Positions 24,413-33,959 of a stretch of DNA of 64,000 nucleotides are shown one piece after another. Origin of the DNA: an uncultured Tropicimonas sp. (GTDB lineage Bacteria > Pseudomonadota > Alphaproteobacteria > Rhodobacterales > Rhodobacteraceae); assembly GCA_947495685.1 (NCBI GenBank), contig CANLZY010000022.1, positions 1-64,000 of the forward strand. The letters run 5' to 3'. A program made the translations under genes and the position numbers. Under the pieces are notes generated by a model. It was not told where the DNA came from. It did no database searches and saw nothing but the letters and a program-made list of their open reading frames with translations. Within the stretch, counting starts at the first letter, position 1; each line of letters opens with the position of its first letter.

Positions 24413-25804
24413 TCAGTTGAGCGTGTTCTTGTGGACGAAACCGTCCTTCATGATGAAGTCGAGGTTGTTCTCGTAATCCTCGACAATGGTGATGTCCTCC
24501 AGCGGGTTCTGATCATAGATCAGGATATCCGCCATCGCGCCTGCCTCGATCACGCCGAGCTTGCCATAGGGGTTGCGCTTGCCCGACAGCGCCACGGTGT
24601 CACCGCCATTGCCGGTGGCCTGCACCATCAGTTCGGCGGAGGTGAACCACTTGGTGCGGATCGTCAGGTCCTTCAACTGTTCCGCACGGTCTTCAAGGCT
24701 GTCCAGAAGATCGGTGCCCCAGGCCTGTTTGACACCGTACTGCTTCGTCCATTCCATCACCTTGCCGGTGTTGTCGACCGCTTGCTGCGCCTTCACTTGA
24801 CGGACGTCTCCCTTGGGGTATTGCTTTGCGATATTCTCGGCCACAAGGACCTGAACCGACATATGCGCGCCAAGATCCGCCATCATCTTGATGGACTCCT
24901 CGTCCGCGAGGCTGTTGTGATCGAGCGAGCGAACGCCAGCTTTCAGCGCCCGTTTGATCGGGCCGGCACTGTGGACGTGAACCATCACGTAGGTCCCGTA
25001 GTCCTCGGCCGCCTTGACCGCGGCCTCGATCTCTTCCGGCAGGAACTCGTGCACGTAGAGCGGGTCCGCGAAGGAGATCACCCCGCCGCTCACTGCCATC
25101 TTGATCTGGGTTGCGCCCTTGTAGAGGTTGTCACGCGTCGCCGCGAGAACCTGCTGTTCGCCATTTGCCATGATCCCCAGCCCGATCTGCTCCAGCGGGT
25201 CGCGCGGCCCGCCCCATTCCTTGGGCAGGAAGTTGGGATTGCGGAAATCGACATGGCCGGAATACTGACCGATAACGGCCTGGGACGGATAGATCCGTGG
25301 CCCGGTGACATAGCCCTCGTCGATCGCCTTCTTCAGACCGGCCGCGGCCCCGCCAGCATCGCGCACCGTCGTCACGCCGCGCTTCACGCGCTCCTCGGAT
25401 TCCCAGGCGGCAATCGCGGCCACGTAGTTCAGCGGCGAGTTGACCAGCCCAGCGGGATCTATCGGCATCATCGAATGCCAATGCACGTCGATCAGGCCGG
25501 GCGTCAGGTAGCCGCCCATGCCGTCGATCACGGTGCCATAGGCCGAGCTCTCGCCGCCCGTATCGACAATGCCGTCGATCATGTTGCCCTTGATCACGAC
25601 ATCCTTGCCGGTGATCAGGGTTTCCTCCGTGCCTTTGAAGATGCTGACATTGGTGATCAGCACCGTCGCTTCCGGGTCGATCTTCGTGTTCGGGTCTGAC
25701 GGAACCCAGTCGGCGGCCAGGGCAGCCGTTCCCCAGGCCAGTGTCGTAGCCAGTGCCGTTGCCGCGAGAAACGGCTTCCTTGCCTGTCGGTCCGCTCGGT
25801 TCAT
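24413..25804 (-). CDS. Exported metal-dependent amidohydrolase
   Basis: A 463-aa imidazolonepropionase-like amidohydrolase (PF01979). The ATG at 25804 follows AGGAGG at 7 nt and opens a signal peptide (about residues 11-31, ending ALAAD), so the enzyme is probably periplasmic. Residues 104-110 contain the first metal motif as LIDVHWH (His108, His110). Later His ligands appear in VMVHVHSAG and SLDHNS, and the final Asp in WGTDLLDS. Members hydrolyse amide or C-N bonds in ring compounds, peptides or nucleosides; the substrate is unknown. It diverges from the AraC-type regulator at 26057 and sits upstream of the porin gene. Confidence 0.9.
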   Translation of the reverse strand: MNRADRQARKPFLAATALATTLAWGTAALAADWVPSDPNTKIDPEATVLITNVSIFKGTEETLITGKDVVIKGNMIDGIVDTGGESSAYGTVIDGMGGYLTPGLIDVHWHSMMPIDPAGLVNSPLNYVAAIAAWESEERVKRGVTTVRDAGGAAAGLKKAIDEGYVTGPRIYPSQAVIGQYSGHVDFRNPNFLPKEWGGPRDPLEQIGLGIMANGEQQVLAATRDNLYKGATQIKMAVSGGVISFADPLYVHEFLPEEIEAAVKAAEDYGTYVMVHVHSAGPIKRALKAGVRSLDHNSLADEESIKMMADLGAHMSVQVLVAENIAKQYPKGDVRQVKAQQAVDNTGKVMEWTKQYGVKQAWGTDLLDSLEDRAEQLKDLTIRTKWFTSAELMVQATGNGGDTVALSGKRNPYGKLGVIEAGAMADILIYDQNPLEDITIVEDYENNLDFIMKDGFVHKNTLN

Positions 25805-26056
25805 GTCATCCTCCTGATCAAAGTGATTGCCTTGAAGGAAGTATCGGCCGCAGCCCGCGCTGGTTCTGGCCATTTCGTGCCACGAGCCAGCGCTGCCGGA
25901 GCGAGGACAGGGAGCATGCACGACACGTCCCGCCGCCAGCGCGACTTCGTCAACCGGACCGTCGCGCTGCGACACCGGCATGTTCGGGTGTTGAGCGAAG
26001 TCATGGACGCCCCGTGCAGGTTCCGGCAATAATCCATCCAGAGGAGGTGTGAAACG

Positions 26057-27109
26057 ATGTCGGTGGTGCCAATGTCACGCGCGGCGCGGGCGCAGCCTTA
26101 TTTCTGGGCGTTGCAGGAGGCGGGCGTGGATGTCGAGCGCCGCCTTGCCAAGTCGCAGCTCCCGTCGAGTCTGCTCTACGATCCCGATATCGCCATTCCT
26201 TCCCGCACGGTCTTTGCCTTCATCGACCGGGTCGCCCGCAAGGACGGCATCGAGAATATCAGCCTGCTCGGGGCGGAACTGGATGGTGTGCGCAACCTTG
26301 AGCCCTGGCTGAGGGATTACCTGCTGGGAGCCAGCACGCTCAAGCAATTGCTGGACCGGTATTGCCGGGTCGCGCGGTATTACATCTCCTATCGGCGATA
26401 CAGGGTCGAAATCACCGATGAATTGGCCGGCATCTGCTCAACCGCCGATCTGAGTATAACCGACGAGGCGTTCCTGCGCCTGTCTGACTGGAGCAATCTG
26501 CTGCTCCTGCTGCGGGTGTTTCGCCGCGTCCTGGGCGAAGCCTTCCAGCCAACTGCCGTGACCTTTCAGACCAATGCCGAGCTGACACATGTCGAGCGCG
26601 AGAAACTGGCGGGCATCCGGGTCTATCAGGGGTGGACCAACACCTCCATCCTTCTGCCCGCGGCGCTTCTGGCGACGCCTCTCCCCGACGCACTTCGGAA
26701 GGTACCCTGCAAGGACCTTCCTGATGGTATGGTTGCGCCGGCGGACTTCTCGACCCAGTTGAACGCCTTGCTGCAACCCTGCCTGTCGGAGGACTGGCTC
26801 GACGTGAATGCAACGGTCGAGATGGCCGGGTGCAGCGTGCGCACGTTGCAGCGACGCCTGTCGGCATCAGGCCTGACCTTTTCCGAACTGCTGGACCAGT
26901 GCCGCATGTCCGCCGCCCGGTCATTGCTGAAGGACAGCGGCAACCGGGTGATCGATGTCGGGATCGAGGTCGGCTTCGAGGACGCCTCGCATTTCGCCCG
27001 CGCGTTCCGGCGCGTGCATGGCATCACCCCGACGGAGTTCCGAAAGAAAATCCTCGCCGGCAAGCCCACATCCGGCACCGCCCAGGAGGCAGCGGCGGTC
27101 CAGCCCTGA
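26057..27109 (+). CDS. AraC-family transcriptional regulator (second copy type)
   Basis: A 350-aa regulator of the same long OruR-like subgroup as the one at 6337-7380. The N-terminal ligand domain covers about residues 20-210. The C-terminal double HTH reads DVNATVEMAGCSVRTLQRRL and VIDVGIEVGFEDASHFARAFRR with HGITPTEFR after it. The ATG follows GAGGAGG. It diverges from the amidohydrolase/porin pair with a 252-nt gap and lies 186 nt before the DUF1254 gene in the same direction, so it may control both sides. Confidence 0.92.
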   Translation: MSVVPMSRAARAQPYFWALQEAGVDVERRLAKSQLPSSLLYDPDIAIPSRTVFAFIDRVARKDGIENISLLGAELDGVRNLEPWLRDYLLGASTLKQLLDRYCRVARYYISYRRYRVEITDELAGICSTADLSITDEAFLRLSDWSNLLLLLRVFRRVLGEAFQPTAVTFQTNAELTHVEREKLAGIRVYQGWTNTSILLPAALLATPLPDALRKVPCKDLPDGMVAPADFSTQLNALLQPCLSEDWLDVNATVEMAGCSVRTLQRRLSASGLTFSELLDQCRMSAARSLLKDSGNRVIDVGIEVGFEDASHFARAFRRVHGITPTEFRKKILAGKPTSGTAQEAAAVQP

Positions 27110-27295
27110 CCAGGCTCTTCTGAGCTCCCGACCCTGATCCGCCATCGCGACGGATGTCCTGCGCCCAGCACGTGGCGCGCAGGGGCCAGAAAGCCGCTCT
27201 GCGCCGTGTCATCCTTTGAGCAAACTCTGCGCCGCTGGCGGCGAAACCGGGTCTTGCCGCTTTCCCGCCGCAGGGTGTCGAAAGGATGATGGGTC

Positions 27296-28834
27296 ATGAC
27301 ACTCCATCGCATGAATGCACCGCTTCACGTGATCACCGCCGTCCTGCTCGGCGCAAGTTCCGCGCAGGCGCAAGTCTCGGAAGAGACGCTGAGATCGATC
27401 CAGACGCCTGACCGCGTCGAAACCTCGATCGGGACGCTCGACTTCGCCAAGGGTGCACCGACGAAGGCAACGGCCGAAACGGTCTACAGCTACCTGGACA
27501 CGATGCGCGGGGTGGATGCCTATATGAAAGGCATGCCGATCGCGTCGATCCACGGCCTTCTGGAGGGGCAGAAATCGCTCGGCGCCACCGAGGTTCACCA
27601 GGCGCTCATCTTCGACAGGCTGATGGATTCAAACTCGCTCTTCCTGACCGCCAATACCTCCACGCTCTACACCTTTCTCAATCTCGACCTGAAGCGCGAC
27701 GGCCCGACCGTGATCGAAGCGCCCGCCGGGATGCTGGGTGCCATCAACGACGCCGCCTTCCGCTATGTCGCCGATATCGGCCCGGCGGGGCCGGACAAGG
27801 GTGCGGGCGGCAAGTATCTCGTGGTGCCGCCGGGCTATGACAGCCAACTACCGGATGGCTATCCCGAGGGCTATTTCGTGGTCGAGTCGCAGACTTTTCG
27901 CCACTGGGTCTTCCTGAGGACCTCGGTCGCGGACGGGCTGGAGGACGCGGTCTCCCGCGTGAAATCCGGGCTTCGGGTCTACCCGCTGTCCGCGGCAGCC
28001 AACCCACCGCTCATGGAGTTCATCAGCGGGTCCGGCAAGGCGTTCAACACGATCCACGCCAATGATGTCACCTTCTACGACGAGTTGAACACGGCGGTGC
28101 AATACGAACCCTACTCCCTGCTCGATCCCGAGACGCGCGGGCTGTTTGCCGCCATTGGCATCGAGAAGGGCAAGGCGTTTGCGCCGGACGCGCGCATGAA
28201 GGCGATCCTCGAGGACGCCGTGGCTATCGGCAACGCCGCAGCCCGGTCCATCGTCTGGCATCCCCGCATCGACGGCACCATGAGCGGGGTCCCGTTCTAT
28301 CCCAACAGCGACAGTTCCTGGGTCCTGGCCTTCGAGGGTCGGAACGTGTTCTTTGACGGCCCGGACGGGCAGACGCGCAACTCGGACGCGCGGGTGAATT
28401 TCTACTATCCCTACACCGCCGTGACGCCGGCCATGTCGACGCCGCGCGAAGGCACCGGGTCCGACTACGCGATCACCTTCAAGGATGCCGGAAAGACTCC
28501 GTTCGATGGCTCGAAAACCTACAGGCTGAGTGTTCCCGAGGACCCGCCGGTGAAGGATTTCTGGGCGGTGACGCTCTACGACAACCAGACCCGCTCGATG
28601 CTGCAGACCAGCCAGCCCTTCCCGACGCTCGGCAGCCAGTCCGACGGCATCACGCAGAACGAGGACGGGTCGACCGATATCTATTTCGGCCCGCGGGCGC
28701 CCGAAGGCCAGGAAGGAAACTGGCTCGAAACCAAACCGGATCAGGGCTGGTTCGTGATCTTCCGTGCCTATGGCCCGCTGAAGCCGTGGCTGGAACAGAG
28801 CTGGCGGCTGCCGGAAATCGACCTGATTCCGTAG
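27296..28834 (+). CDS. DUF1254/DUF1214 domain protein, exported
   Basis: A 512-aa exported protein. The signal peptide is short (ITAVLLGASSAQAQ). DUF1254 (about residues 60-200) includes AETVYSYLDTMRGVDAYMKG and NTSTLYTFLNLDLKRDGPTVIEAPAGM, and DUF1214 forms the C-terminal quarter, with FWAVTLYDNQTRSMLQ and the ending WLEQSWRLPEIDLI. These domains occur together in many proteobacteria with unknown biochemical function. Two ATGs, 27296 and 27311, are close; I use the first. A GGATGATGGGTC stretch serves as a weak ribosome site. Confidence 0.9.
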   Translation: MTLHRMNAPLHVITAVLLGASSAQAQVSEETLRSIQTPDRVETSIGTLDFAKGAPTKATAETVYSYLDTMRGVDAYMKGMPIASIHGLLEGQKSLGATEVHQALIFDRLMDSNSLFLTANTSTLYTFLNLDLKRDGPTVIEAPAGMLGAINDAAFRYVADIGPAGPDKGAGGKYLVVPPGYDSQLPDGYPEGYFVVESQTFRHWVFLRTSVADGLEDAVSRVKSGLRVYPLSAAANPPLMEFISGSGKAFNTIHANDVTFYDELNTAVQYEPYSLLDPETRGLFAAIGIEKGKAFAPDARMKAILEDAVAIGNAAARSIVWHPRIDGTMSGVPFYPNSDSSWVLAFEGRNVFFDGPDGQTRNSDARVNFYYPYTAVTPAMSTPREGTGSDYAITFKDAGKTPFDGSKTYRLSVPEDPPVKDFWAVTLYDNQTRSMLQTSQPFPTLGSQSDGITQNEDGSTDIYFGPRAPEGQEGNWLETKPDQGWFVIFRAYGPLKPWLEQSWRLPEIDLIP

Positions 28835-29793
28835 GCGATGCGATCGTGGCCGACTGGCGCCGCTTCGCGTAGGCACGGGCCATCGCCCGTTCGCAAAGGT
28901 GCAGAAATTTCCTGTTCGGAGAGCCTGTCAGGCCCGGCTTGGCGCGAGATGGCCAGACCTGCTGTCCCCACTTATCCAGAATGGTGGGAACCGGGGGCCC
29001 TTCGGGCCTTCGGTTTCTGTTCGTTCGAGACCTCGGGAGGGAAAGATGAGACAGGGAAACCCGATCTACCGGCCGGAGCTGGCGCTGTTGGATTACTCCA
29101 CGGCATCGGCATCCACGCTCTCCCGGGATGCGGCAGATGCCGCGCCAAGGGCCTTGACCAACAACACGGAAATGCCGATCAAGCCGCCTTGGTCTCCGCC
29201 GATCGTCACGCTGGACGCGCCCGCTGCCGCCCCGTCGCCGGTGTTCGAGGTGAAGGCCCCCACGACCCTGCGTGAACCCTTGCGTCGATCTCGTGATCTC
29301 TCAACGTTCCCGGCGCGTTGTCGATTGACACGCTGCCGCCTTTTCAAGCGAGGGCCACGCCATCATTTTCAGGATGTCGACCGGCGAAATATTGGACCTG
29401 CTGATTTCGATAGCGGTTTTGGTTCAAGGTCTCCTTTGCCGCATTTGGCGAGGCCCGCCATTTCGGACAGGTGTCGCGAAAAAGGGAGCTGCACCGCACC
29501 GCCAAAGGTCGAGAGGGAAGCCGCCTTTGGGCCATGCACGTCGTTCGTCCCCAAAAAACTGGTGTACCTTGCTCGCAGATTCCGAGATCTGCGGAGCGGG
29601 GGGAGTACCGACCTTCGCCGTAACCTGGATCAACCTTCGATCTGCGGCGCGAATCGAGGGGGCGCGACCCTCGTATCGTCATCTCATCGGGAGCAGGGCG
29701 AAGGTGGAACACCGCTTTGTTCTCAGTTGACTTGCGAAAAGATCGTGGCCGGAGTTCTCTTGCCTCAAGGGTTGGCGCAAGGGAGACAGCAAC
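28835..29793. other. Gene-free interval before LysR gene
   Basis: About 960 nt. A plus-strand frame from 29046 stays open into the LysR gene region, but its product is Arg/Pro-rich with no family resemblance; there is an AGGGAAAG before its ATG, so a short real gene at its start cannot be excluded. The sequence looks like decayed accessory DNA; no transposase motif was found. Confidence 0.4.
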
Positions 29794-30714
29794 GTGGCGA
29801 ATTCCAGGATCGATTTGCGGTTGTTGTCCTATTTCCTGAGAACAGCCGAGCTGGGGAACATCACCAAGGCGGCTGAGGCGCTCAATGTAGCGCAACCCAC
29901 GCTATCCAAGGCGATTCAACAGCTTGAACGACAGCTGGATGCCCCGCTGTTCTATCGAAATGCGCATGGCGTCGAAACGACGCCGATCGGTGCCCGACTG
30001 TTGCGCCATGCCAAGTTGGTGACGGCGCAGGTAACCGATGCCGTTGAGGAAATCGAGGCGATGCGCGATGGATCGGTCGGACAGGTCCGCATTGGTGCCG
30101 GCCCTTCCTGGGTGCGGCGCAAGCTGCCCGATGCGGTCGCCGAGGCCCTTGCAGAGCGCCCAGGGCTTCAGATTTCCATATCCAGCGGTTTCGATGAGCG
30201 ACTGCTTCAGGGGCTTGAAGACGGGGCGCTGGATTTTGTTGTCGCCGAGAAGCCACTTTCGGGCGGCGGAGGACAATACGACTACGAGTTTCTCACCGAC
30301 GACGCGTTGATCGTGGTCGGGCGCCCGCATCATCCGCTTGCCGGTCGTCACCAGATCTCGCCGCGCGAGGCTCTCGAAGCAACCTGGGCGTTGCCTCCCC
30401 AGCACACACTCGCGCGACGGAAGCTGGAGGGAAAGGTCATCAGTCTTGGAGAGGCCCCACCCGATCCGGTGATCGTGTCCAACTCGCAAACCTTTCTGCT
30501 GAGCTTCGCTCTCAGATACGACATCCTGCTCTACACCACCCGCTCGGTCATGCTGATTCCGGAAGGCCGGGATCTCGTGGAAATCGACGTGCCCGAACTT
30601 GCCACGTCGCGCGCGGCGGGGTTGATTTATCGAAGGCCCAAGTTGCTCACACCGGCCGCTCAGTTCATGGCATTGAAATTGAAGGCCGTCTGCCGGAACG
30701 ATCCGATCAACTAA
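29794..30714 (+). CDS. LysR-family transcriptional regulator
   Basis: A 306-aa LTTR. The N-terminal winged HTH reads LRLLSYFLRTAELGNITKAA then LNVAQPTLSKAIQQLERQL (residues about 6-46), followed by the LysR substrate domain. It begins with GTG at 29794, preceded by AAGGGAGA; no ATG fits. It lies 126 nt before, and in the same direction as, the ABC transporter/sulfatase operon. LTTRs usually face their targets, so control of that operon is plausible but not certain. Confidence 0.92.
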   Translation: MANSRIDLRLLSYFLRTAELGNITKAAEALNVAQPTLSKAIQQLERQLDAPLFYRNAHGVETTPIGARLLRHAKLVTAQVTDAVEEIEAMRDGSVGQVRIGAGPSWVRRKLPDAVAEALAERPGLQISISSGFDERLLQGLEDGALDFVVAEKPLSGGGGQYDYEFLTDDALIVVGRPHHPLAGRHQISPREALEATWALPPQHTLARRKLEGKVISLGEAPPDPVIVSNSQTFLLSFALRYDILLYTTRSVMLIPEGRDLVEIDVPELATSRAAGLIYRRPKLLTPAAQFMALKLKAVCRNDPIN

Positions 30715-30716
30715 GG

Positions 30717-30733
30717 CATAGTCCCTGACTATG
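30717..30733. promoter_or_regulatory. Short perfect palindrome upstream of ABC operon
   Basis: CATAGTC (30717-30723) / GACTATG (30727-30733) with a 3-nt loop, starting three bases after the LysR stop. It could end the LysR transcript or be an operator of the following operon. No T-run follows. Confidence 0.35.
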
Positions 30734-30840
30734 GAGCCACGAGGTTTTATCATTTCAGGAATGACGGCGAGCGTGCCAGACTTGAGATGTAGTTCGATGG
30801 GCGGAGTGGCCCCGAGTCGGATAACTTTGGGAGGAAACCT

Positions 30841-32190
30841 ATGATCAAGAGACACCTTTTGGGTGAGCGCCTGCGTTTTGCCGGGCTTCTGGCCGGAACC
30901 GCAATGGCAGCCGCACTGGCAGCACCCTCGCTGGCCGCAGAGGCTCCGATCACGATCGTGATCAATCAGTCGCCCTGGTTCCCCGGCTTCCAGTCCGTGG
31001 TCGAGTTGTACGAGGAGACAACAGGAAACACGGTCGACCTGGACGTGAACCCGTTTGCAGGCTCGCTCGAAAAGCAACGCACCGCCGTGCGCACCGACGA
31101 GAGCCCCTTTGACCTGCTGATCATGAATGCCGGCTTCTTCGTGGAGTTCTACAAGGGCGGTTTCATGGATCCGCTGACCGACATCGATCCCGAGTTCAAG
31201 CTATCGGACGACATCTATGACTTTGACGAAAGCGTCTGCTGGGATGCGACCGCCCAGACAGTGAGCTGTGGAGGCGACGGAAAACTGACGGCAGTACCGG
31301 TCAACCCGAACATCCTGATCCTGCACTATCGCGCCGACCTCTACGAGGAAAAGGGGCTTGAAGTTCCCAAGACCTGGGAAGAGCTCTACGCCAACGCCGA
31401 GATGTTCAACAACCAACCCAAGATGTACGGCATCTCGCAGCGCGGCCAGCGCGGGGCGTTCGACGTCACCTTTGATGTCTTCCCCTACATCTGGTCGCAT
31501 GGTGGCGGCATCTTCAAGGACCAGAAGGCCGGCGATTTCACCATCACGATCAACAGCCCCCAAACCCTTGCGGGTATGGAAACCTACATCAAGCTGGCGA
31601 CCGATGTCGGGCATCCATCCACGGCGGGTCAAACCCAGACCAACGTGATCCAGAACATGGCGACCGGCAAGGCCGCGCATATCATGTCGGTTCTCGCCCC
31701 GGGCCTGTTCGACGATCCCAACCAGTCGGCGGTTGTCGGCAAGGTAAACTATGCGGCCACCCCGGCGTCCAAGGACTTCCCCGGAGCGACGCCGCTCGGC
31801 CACTGGCTCGCAGGGGTACCAAAGAACGTGCCCGATGAACGCAAGGCATCTGCATTGGCGTTCCTGACCTGGTTCCAGACGCCGGAAGCACAGGAAGCCT
31901 ATGCCCGTGCCGGATCCGCTCCAGTGAGCCGCGCTGTCCTCGAAGGGCCGATGTCGGAAACCGAAGAGTTCCGCTGGATGAAGGCGATGGCCGAATCCAT
32001 CCCGACCGCCGGCCTGACCTTCCTGATCCCGGAAGCCAGCCAGGTTCTCGCCGTGACGGAACTGCGGCTCAACGAGGCCATCGGTGGACAACTCGAGCTG
32101 AAAGATGCGCTCAACACCGCTGCGAAGGAGATCGCAGCTATCATGACCGAGGCCGGTTATGATGCACCGATGCTCGACGAGCTGAAGTGA
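30841..32190 (+). CDS. ABC transporter extracellular solute-binding protein, family 1 (sugar type)
   Basis: Periplasmic binding protein of 449 aa (MalE/UgpB-like cluster). A signal peptide covers about residues 1-35, ending SLAAEA. The mature start PITIVINQSPWFPGFQSVVELYEETTG and the QKAGDFTITINSPQTLAGMETY segment are typical of family 1 sugar-binding proteins. The ATG follows GGGAGGAAACCT. A strong stem-loop separates it from the first permease. Binding target is unknown; the sulfatase and epimerase-like genes downstream suggest a sulfated sugar or related sulfate ester. Confidence 0.92.
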   Translation: MIKRHLLGERLRFAGLLAGTAMAAALAAPSLAAEAPITIVINQSPWFPGFQSVVELYEETTGNTVDLDVNPFAGSLEKQRTAVRTDESPFDLLIMNAGFFVEFYKGGFMDPLTDIDPEFKLSDDIYDFDESVCWDATAQTVSCGGDGKLTAVPVNPNILILHYRADLYEEKGLEVPKTWEELYANAEMFNNQPKMYGISQRGQRGAFDVTFDVFPYIWSHGGGIFKDQKAGDFTITINSPQTLAGMETYIKLATDVGHPSTAGQTQTNVIQNMATGKAAHIMSVLAPGLFDDPNQSAVVGKVNYAATPASKDFPGATPLGHWLAGVPKNVPDERKASALAFLTWFQTPEAQEAYARAGSAPVSRAVLEGPMSETEEFRWMKAMAESIPTAGLTFLIPEASQVLAVTELRLNEAIGGQLELKDALNTAAKEIAAIMTEAGYDAPMLDELK

Positions 32191-32198
32191 TCCTCCCC

Positions 32199-32224
32199 GG
32201 TCGCCCGGCTCAGTCCGGGCGACC
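32199..32224 (+). other. Strong stem-loop after binding-protein gene
   Basis: GGTCGCCCGG (32199-32208) / CCGGGCGACC (32215-32224), perfect 10 bp, 6-nt loop, 8 nt after the binding-protein stop, no T-run. Same position as the stem-loops at 18035 and 54572. Confidence 0.65.
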
Positions 32225-32247
32225 TCCCCACTGCAGGAACCCATCCC

Positions 32248-33123
32248 ATGAAATCGGACACTTTCTGGCGCTATGCCACTCTGGCACCCGCCGTGATCCT
32301 CTTTGTCCTGCTGACGATCCTGCCGCTGTTCAATCTCGCGGCGCTCAGCTTTCACAATGTTGAATGGATCAACCGCGAGGCGGTCTGGGAATGGGTCGGC
32401 CTGCGCAATTATGCCAAGCTTCCCAACGACACACTGTTCAACGCCGGCATTCTGAACACGATCCTCTTTGCCGTCGTCGCCGTTGCATTTCAGATGGTGC
32501 TCGGCTTCTGGCTGGCACTGATGACCACGCGGGTCACGCGCCTGCGGGTCTTCTACCGGACCGTCTTTATCCTGCCGATCCTGGTGCCCGGCATTGTCAT
32601 CGGCGCCATCTGGAAGCTGATGTACTCCTATGATTTCGGTATCATCAATCAGGTGATCCTCTGGTTCGGCGGAAACCCGGTCGATTGGCTCGGAAACCCG
32701 GACCTCGCTCTGATGTCCGTCATCATCGTCGATGTCTGGCACTGGACGCCATTCTGCTTCCTGCTGATGCTGGCCAGTCTGGAAAGCCTGCCGCAGGACA
32801 TCTTCGAGGCAGCCGAGATCGACGGCGCGCGGCGGTGGCAGGTGCTGCGCTACATCATCCTGCCCTTGATGATGCCCGCGATCATCGTGACCTTCATCTT
32901 CCGCATGATCCTCGCCTTCAAGGTCTTCGACGAGATCTACCTGCTGACCGGCGGTGGACCCGGCACCTCGACCGAAGTGATCTCCTTCACCATCTATCGC
33001 CGTTTCTTTACCGAGGATCAGTCCGGTTACGGCTCGGCCATGTCGCTCGCGACAATCGCCGTGATCGCCACGATGATCATCCTCGCCTCGCGCTTTGCCA
33101 CCCGGAAAGGGCCGGAACAATGA
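32248..33123 (+). CDS. ABC sugar transporter permease (MalF/UgpA-like)
   Basis: Inner-membrane permease, 291 aa, six predicted membrane segments; TM1 is at about residues 13-33. The cytoplasmic coupling EAA loop is EAAEIDGARRWQVLRYIILP. The ending LTGGGPGTSTEVISFTIYRRFF is typical of MalF-type proteins. Its stop overlaps the next permease start as ATGA, confirming the start at 33120 for that gene. Confidence 0.94.
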   Translation: MKSDTFWRYATLAPAVILFVLLTILPLFNLAALSFHNVEWINREAVWEWVGLRNYAKLPNDTLFNAGILNTILFAVVAVAFQMVLGFWLALMTTRVTRLRVFYRTVFILPILVPGIVIGAIWKLMYSYDFGIINQVILWFGGNPVDWLGNPDLALMSVIIVDVWHWTPFCFLLMLASLESLPQDIFEAAEIDGARRWQVLRYIILPLMMPAIIVTFIFRMILAFKVFDEIYLLTGGGPGTSTEVISFTIYRRFFTEDQSGYGSAMSLATIAVIATMIILASRFATRKGPEQ

Positions 33124-33950
33124 CCGATCATGGCCGCTCTGCTCCACTTGCCCGCCACGCTGTTCTGTTCGGTTTTGCGCTGATCGTGTTGTTTCCGTTC
33201 CTCTGGATCGTGATGGCGAGCTTCAAGACGCAGATCGCATTGCTGATGGGCCAATGGAAGTTTTCGCCCACGCTTTACAGCTACGATGCCGTGCTCAACG
33301 GCAAGACCTCGGATTTCGTGACGAACTTCAAGAACTCGTCGATCATCGCGATCACCTCGACCACCATCGTGCTGACGGTTGCCACGCTCGCCGCCTTCTC
33401 GCTCTATCGCCTGCGGTGGGCGGACTGGGTGCTGCGCATTCTTCTGGCATGGTCGGTGATCTTTCACATGGTGCCACCGATCACGTTGGCGGGCGCCTGG
33501 TACACGATGTTCCGTTCCATCGGGCTGGACAATACCTACGCAGGCATCATCCTCGCCCATACCACCATCAACCTGCCGATGGCACTCTGGATGATGGGCG
33601 TGTTCATCAAGGACGTCCCGAAAGAACTGGTCGAGGCGGCCCAGATCGATGGAGCCAAGACGCCGCGCGTGTTGTGGAACGTGGTTGTTCCCATCGTCCG
33701 CCCCGGCCTCGCCGCGACCGGCATCCTGTGCTTCATCTTCTCCTGGAACGAGTTTCCGGTGGCTCTCACGCTCAGCCAGCGCGCCACCGCGACCGTGCCA
33801 CTTGGTATCGGCAAATACGCCCAGGAAAACACCATCGCCTTCACAGAAATGGCCGCCGCCTCGACCCTGTCGATTGTCCCGGCCTTTATCCTCCTGATTG
33901 TCGCCCAGCGGTTCATCGTCCGCGGGTTGACCTCAGGCGCAGTCAAGTAG
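33120..33950 (+). CDS. ABC sugar transporter permease (MalG/UgpE-like)
   Basis: Second permease, 276 aa. The ATG at 33120 overlaps the previous stop by four bases; the frame is open further upstream only because it runs inside the previous gene. It has six membrane segments, the MalG-type N-terminal FLWIVMASFKT and the EAA loop EAAQIDGAKTPRVLWNVVVP. The sulfatase gene starts 9 nt downstream. Confidence 0.94.
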   Translation: MTDHGRSAPLARHAVLFGFALIVLFPFLWIVMASFKTQIALLMGQWKFSPTLYSYDAVLNGKTSDFVTNFKNSSIIAITSTTIVLTVATLAAFSLYRLRWADWVLRILLAWSVIFHMVPPITLAGAWYTMFRSIGLDNTYAGIILAHTTINLPMALWMMGVFIKDVPKELVEAAQIDGAKTPRVLWNVVVPIVRPGLAATGILCFIFSWNEFPVALTLSQRATATVPLGIGKYAQENTIAFTEMAAASTLSIVPAFILLIVAQRFIVRGLTSGAVK

Positions 33951-33959
33951 GAGCGCTCC

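Noticed and set aside
24356-25699. 447-codon plus-strand frame
   Set aside because: Antisense to the amidohydrolase gene; His-rich shadow without a family.
28899-29876. 325-codon plus-strand frame before the LysR gene
   Set aside because: It runs into the LysR gene in another frame and its product has no family features; kept only as an uncertain gene-free interval.
31201-33147. 648-codon minus-strand frame
   Set aside because: Antisense to the sugar-binding protein and permease genes; no recognisable domain.
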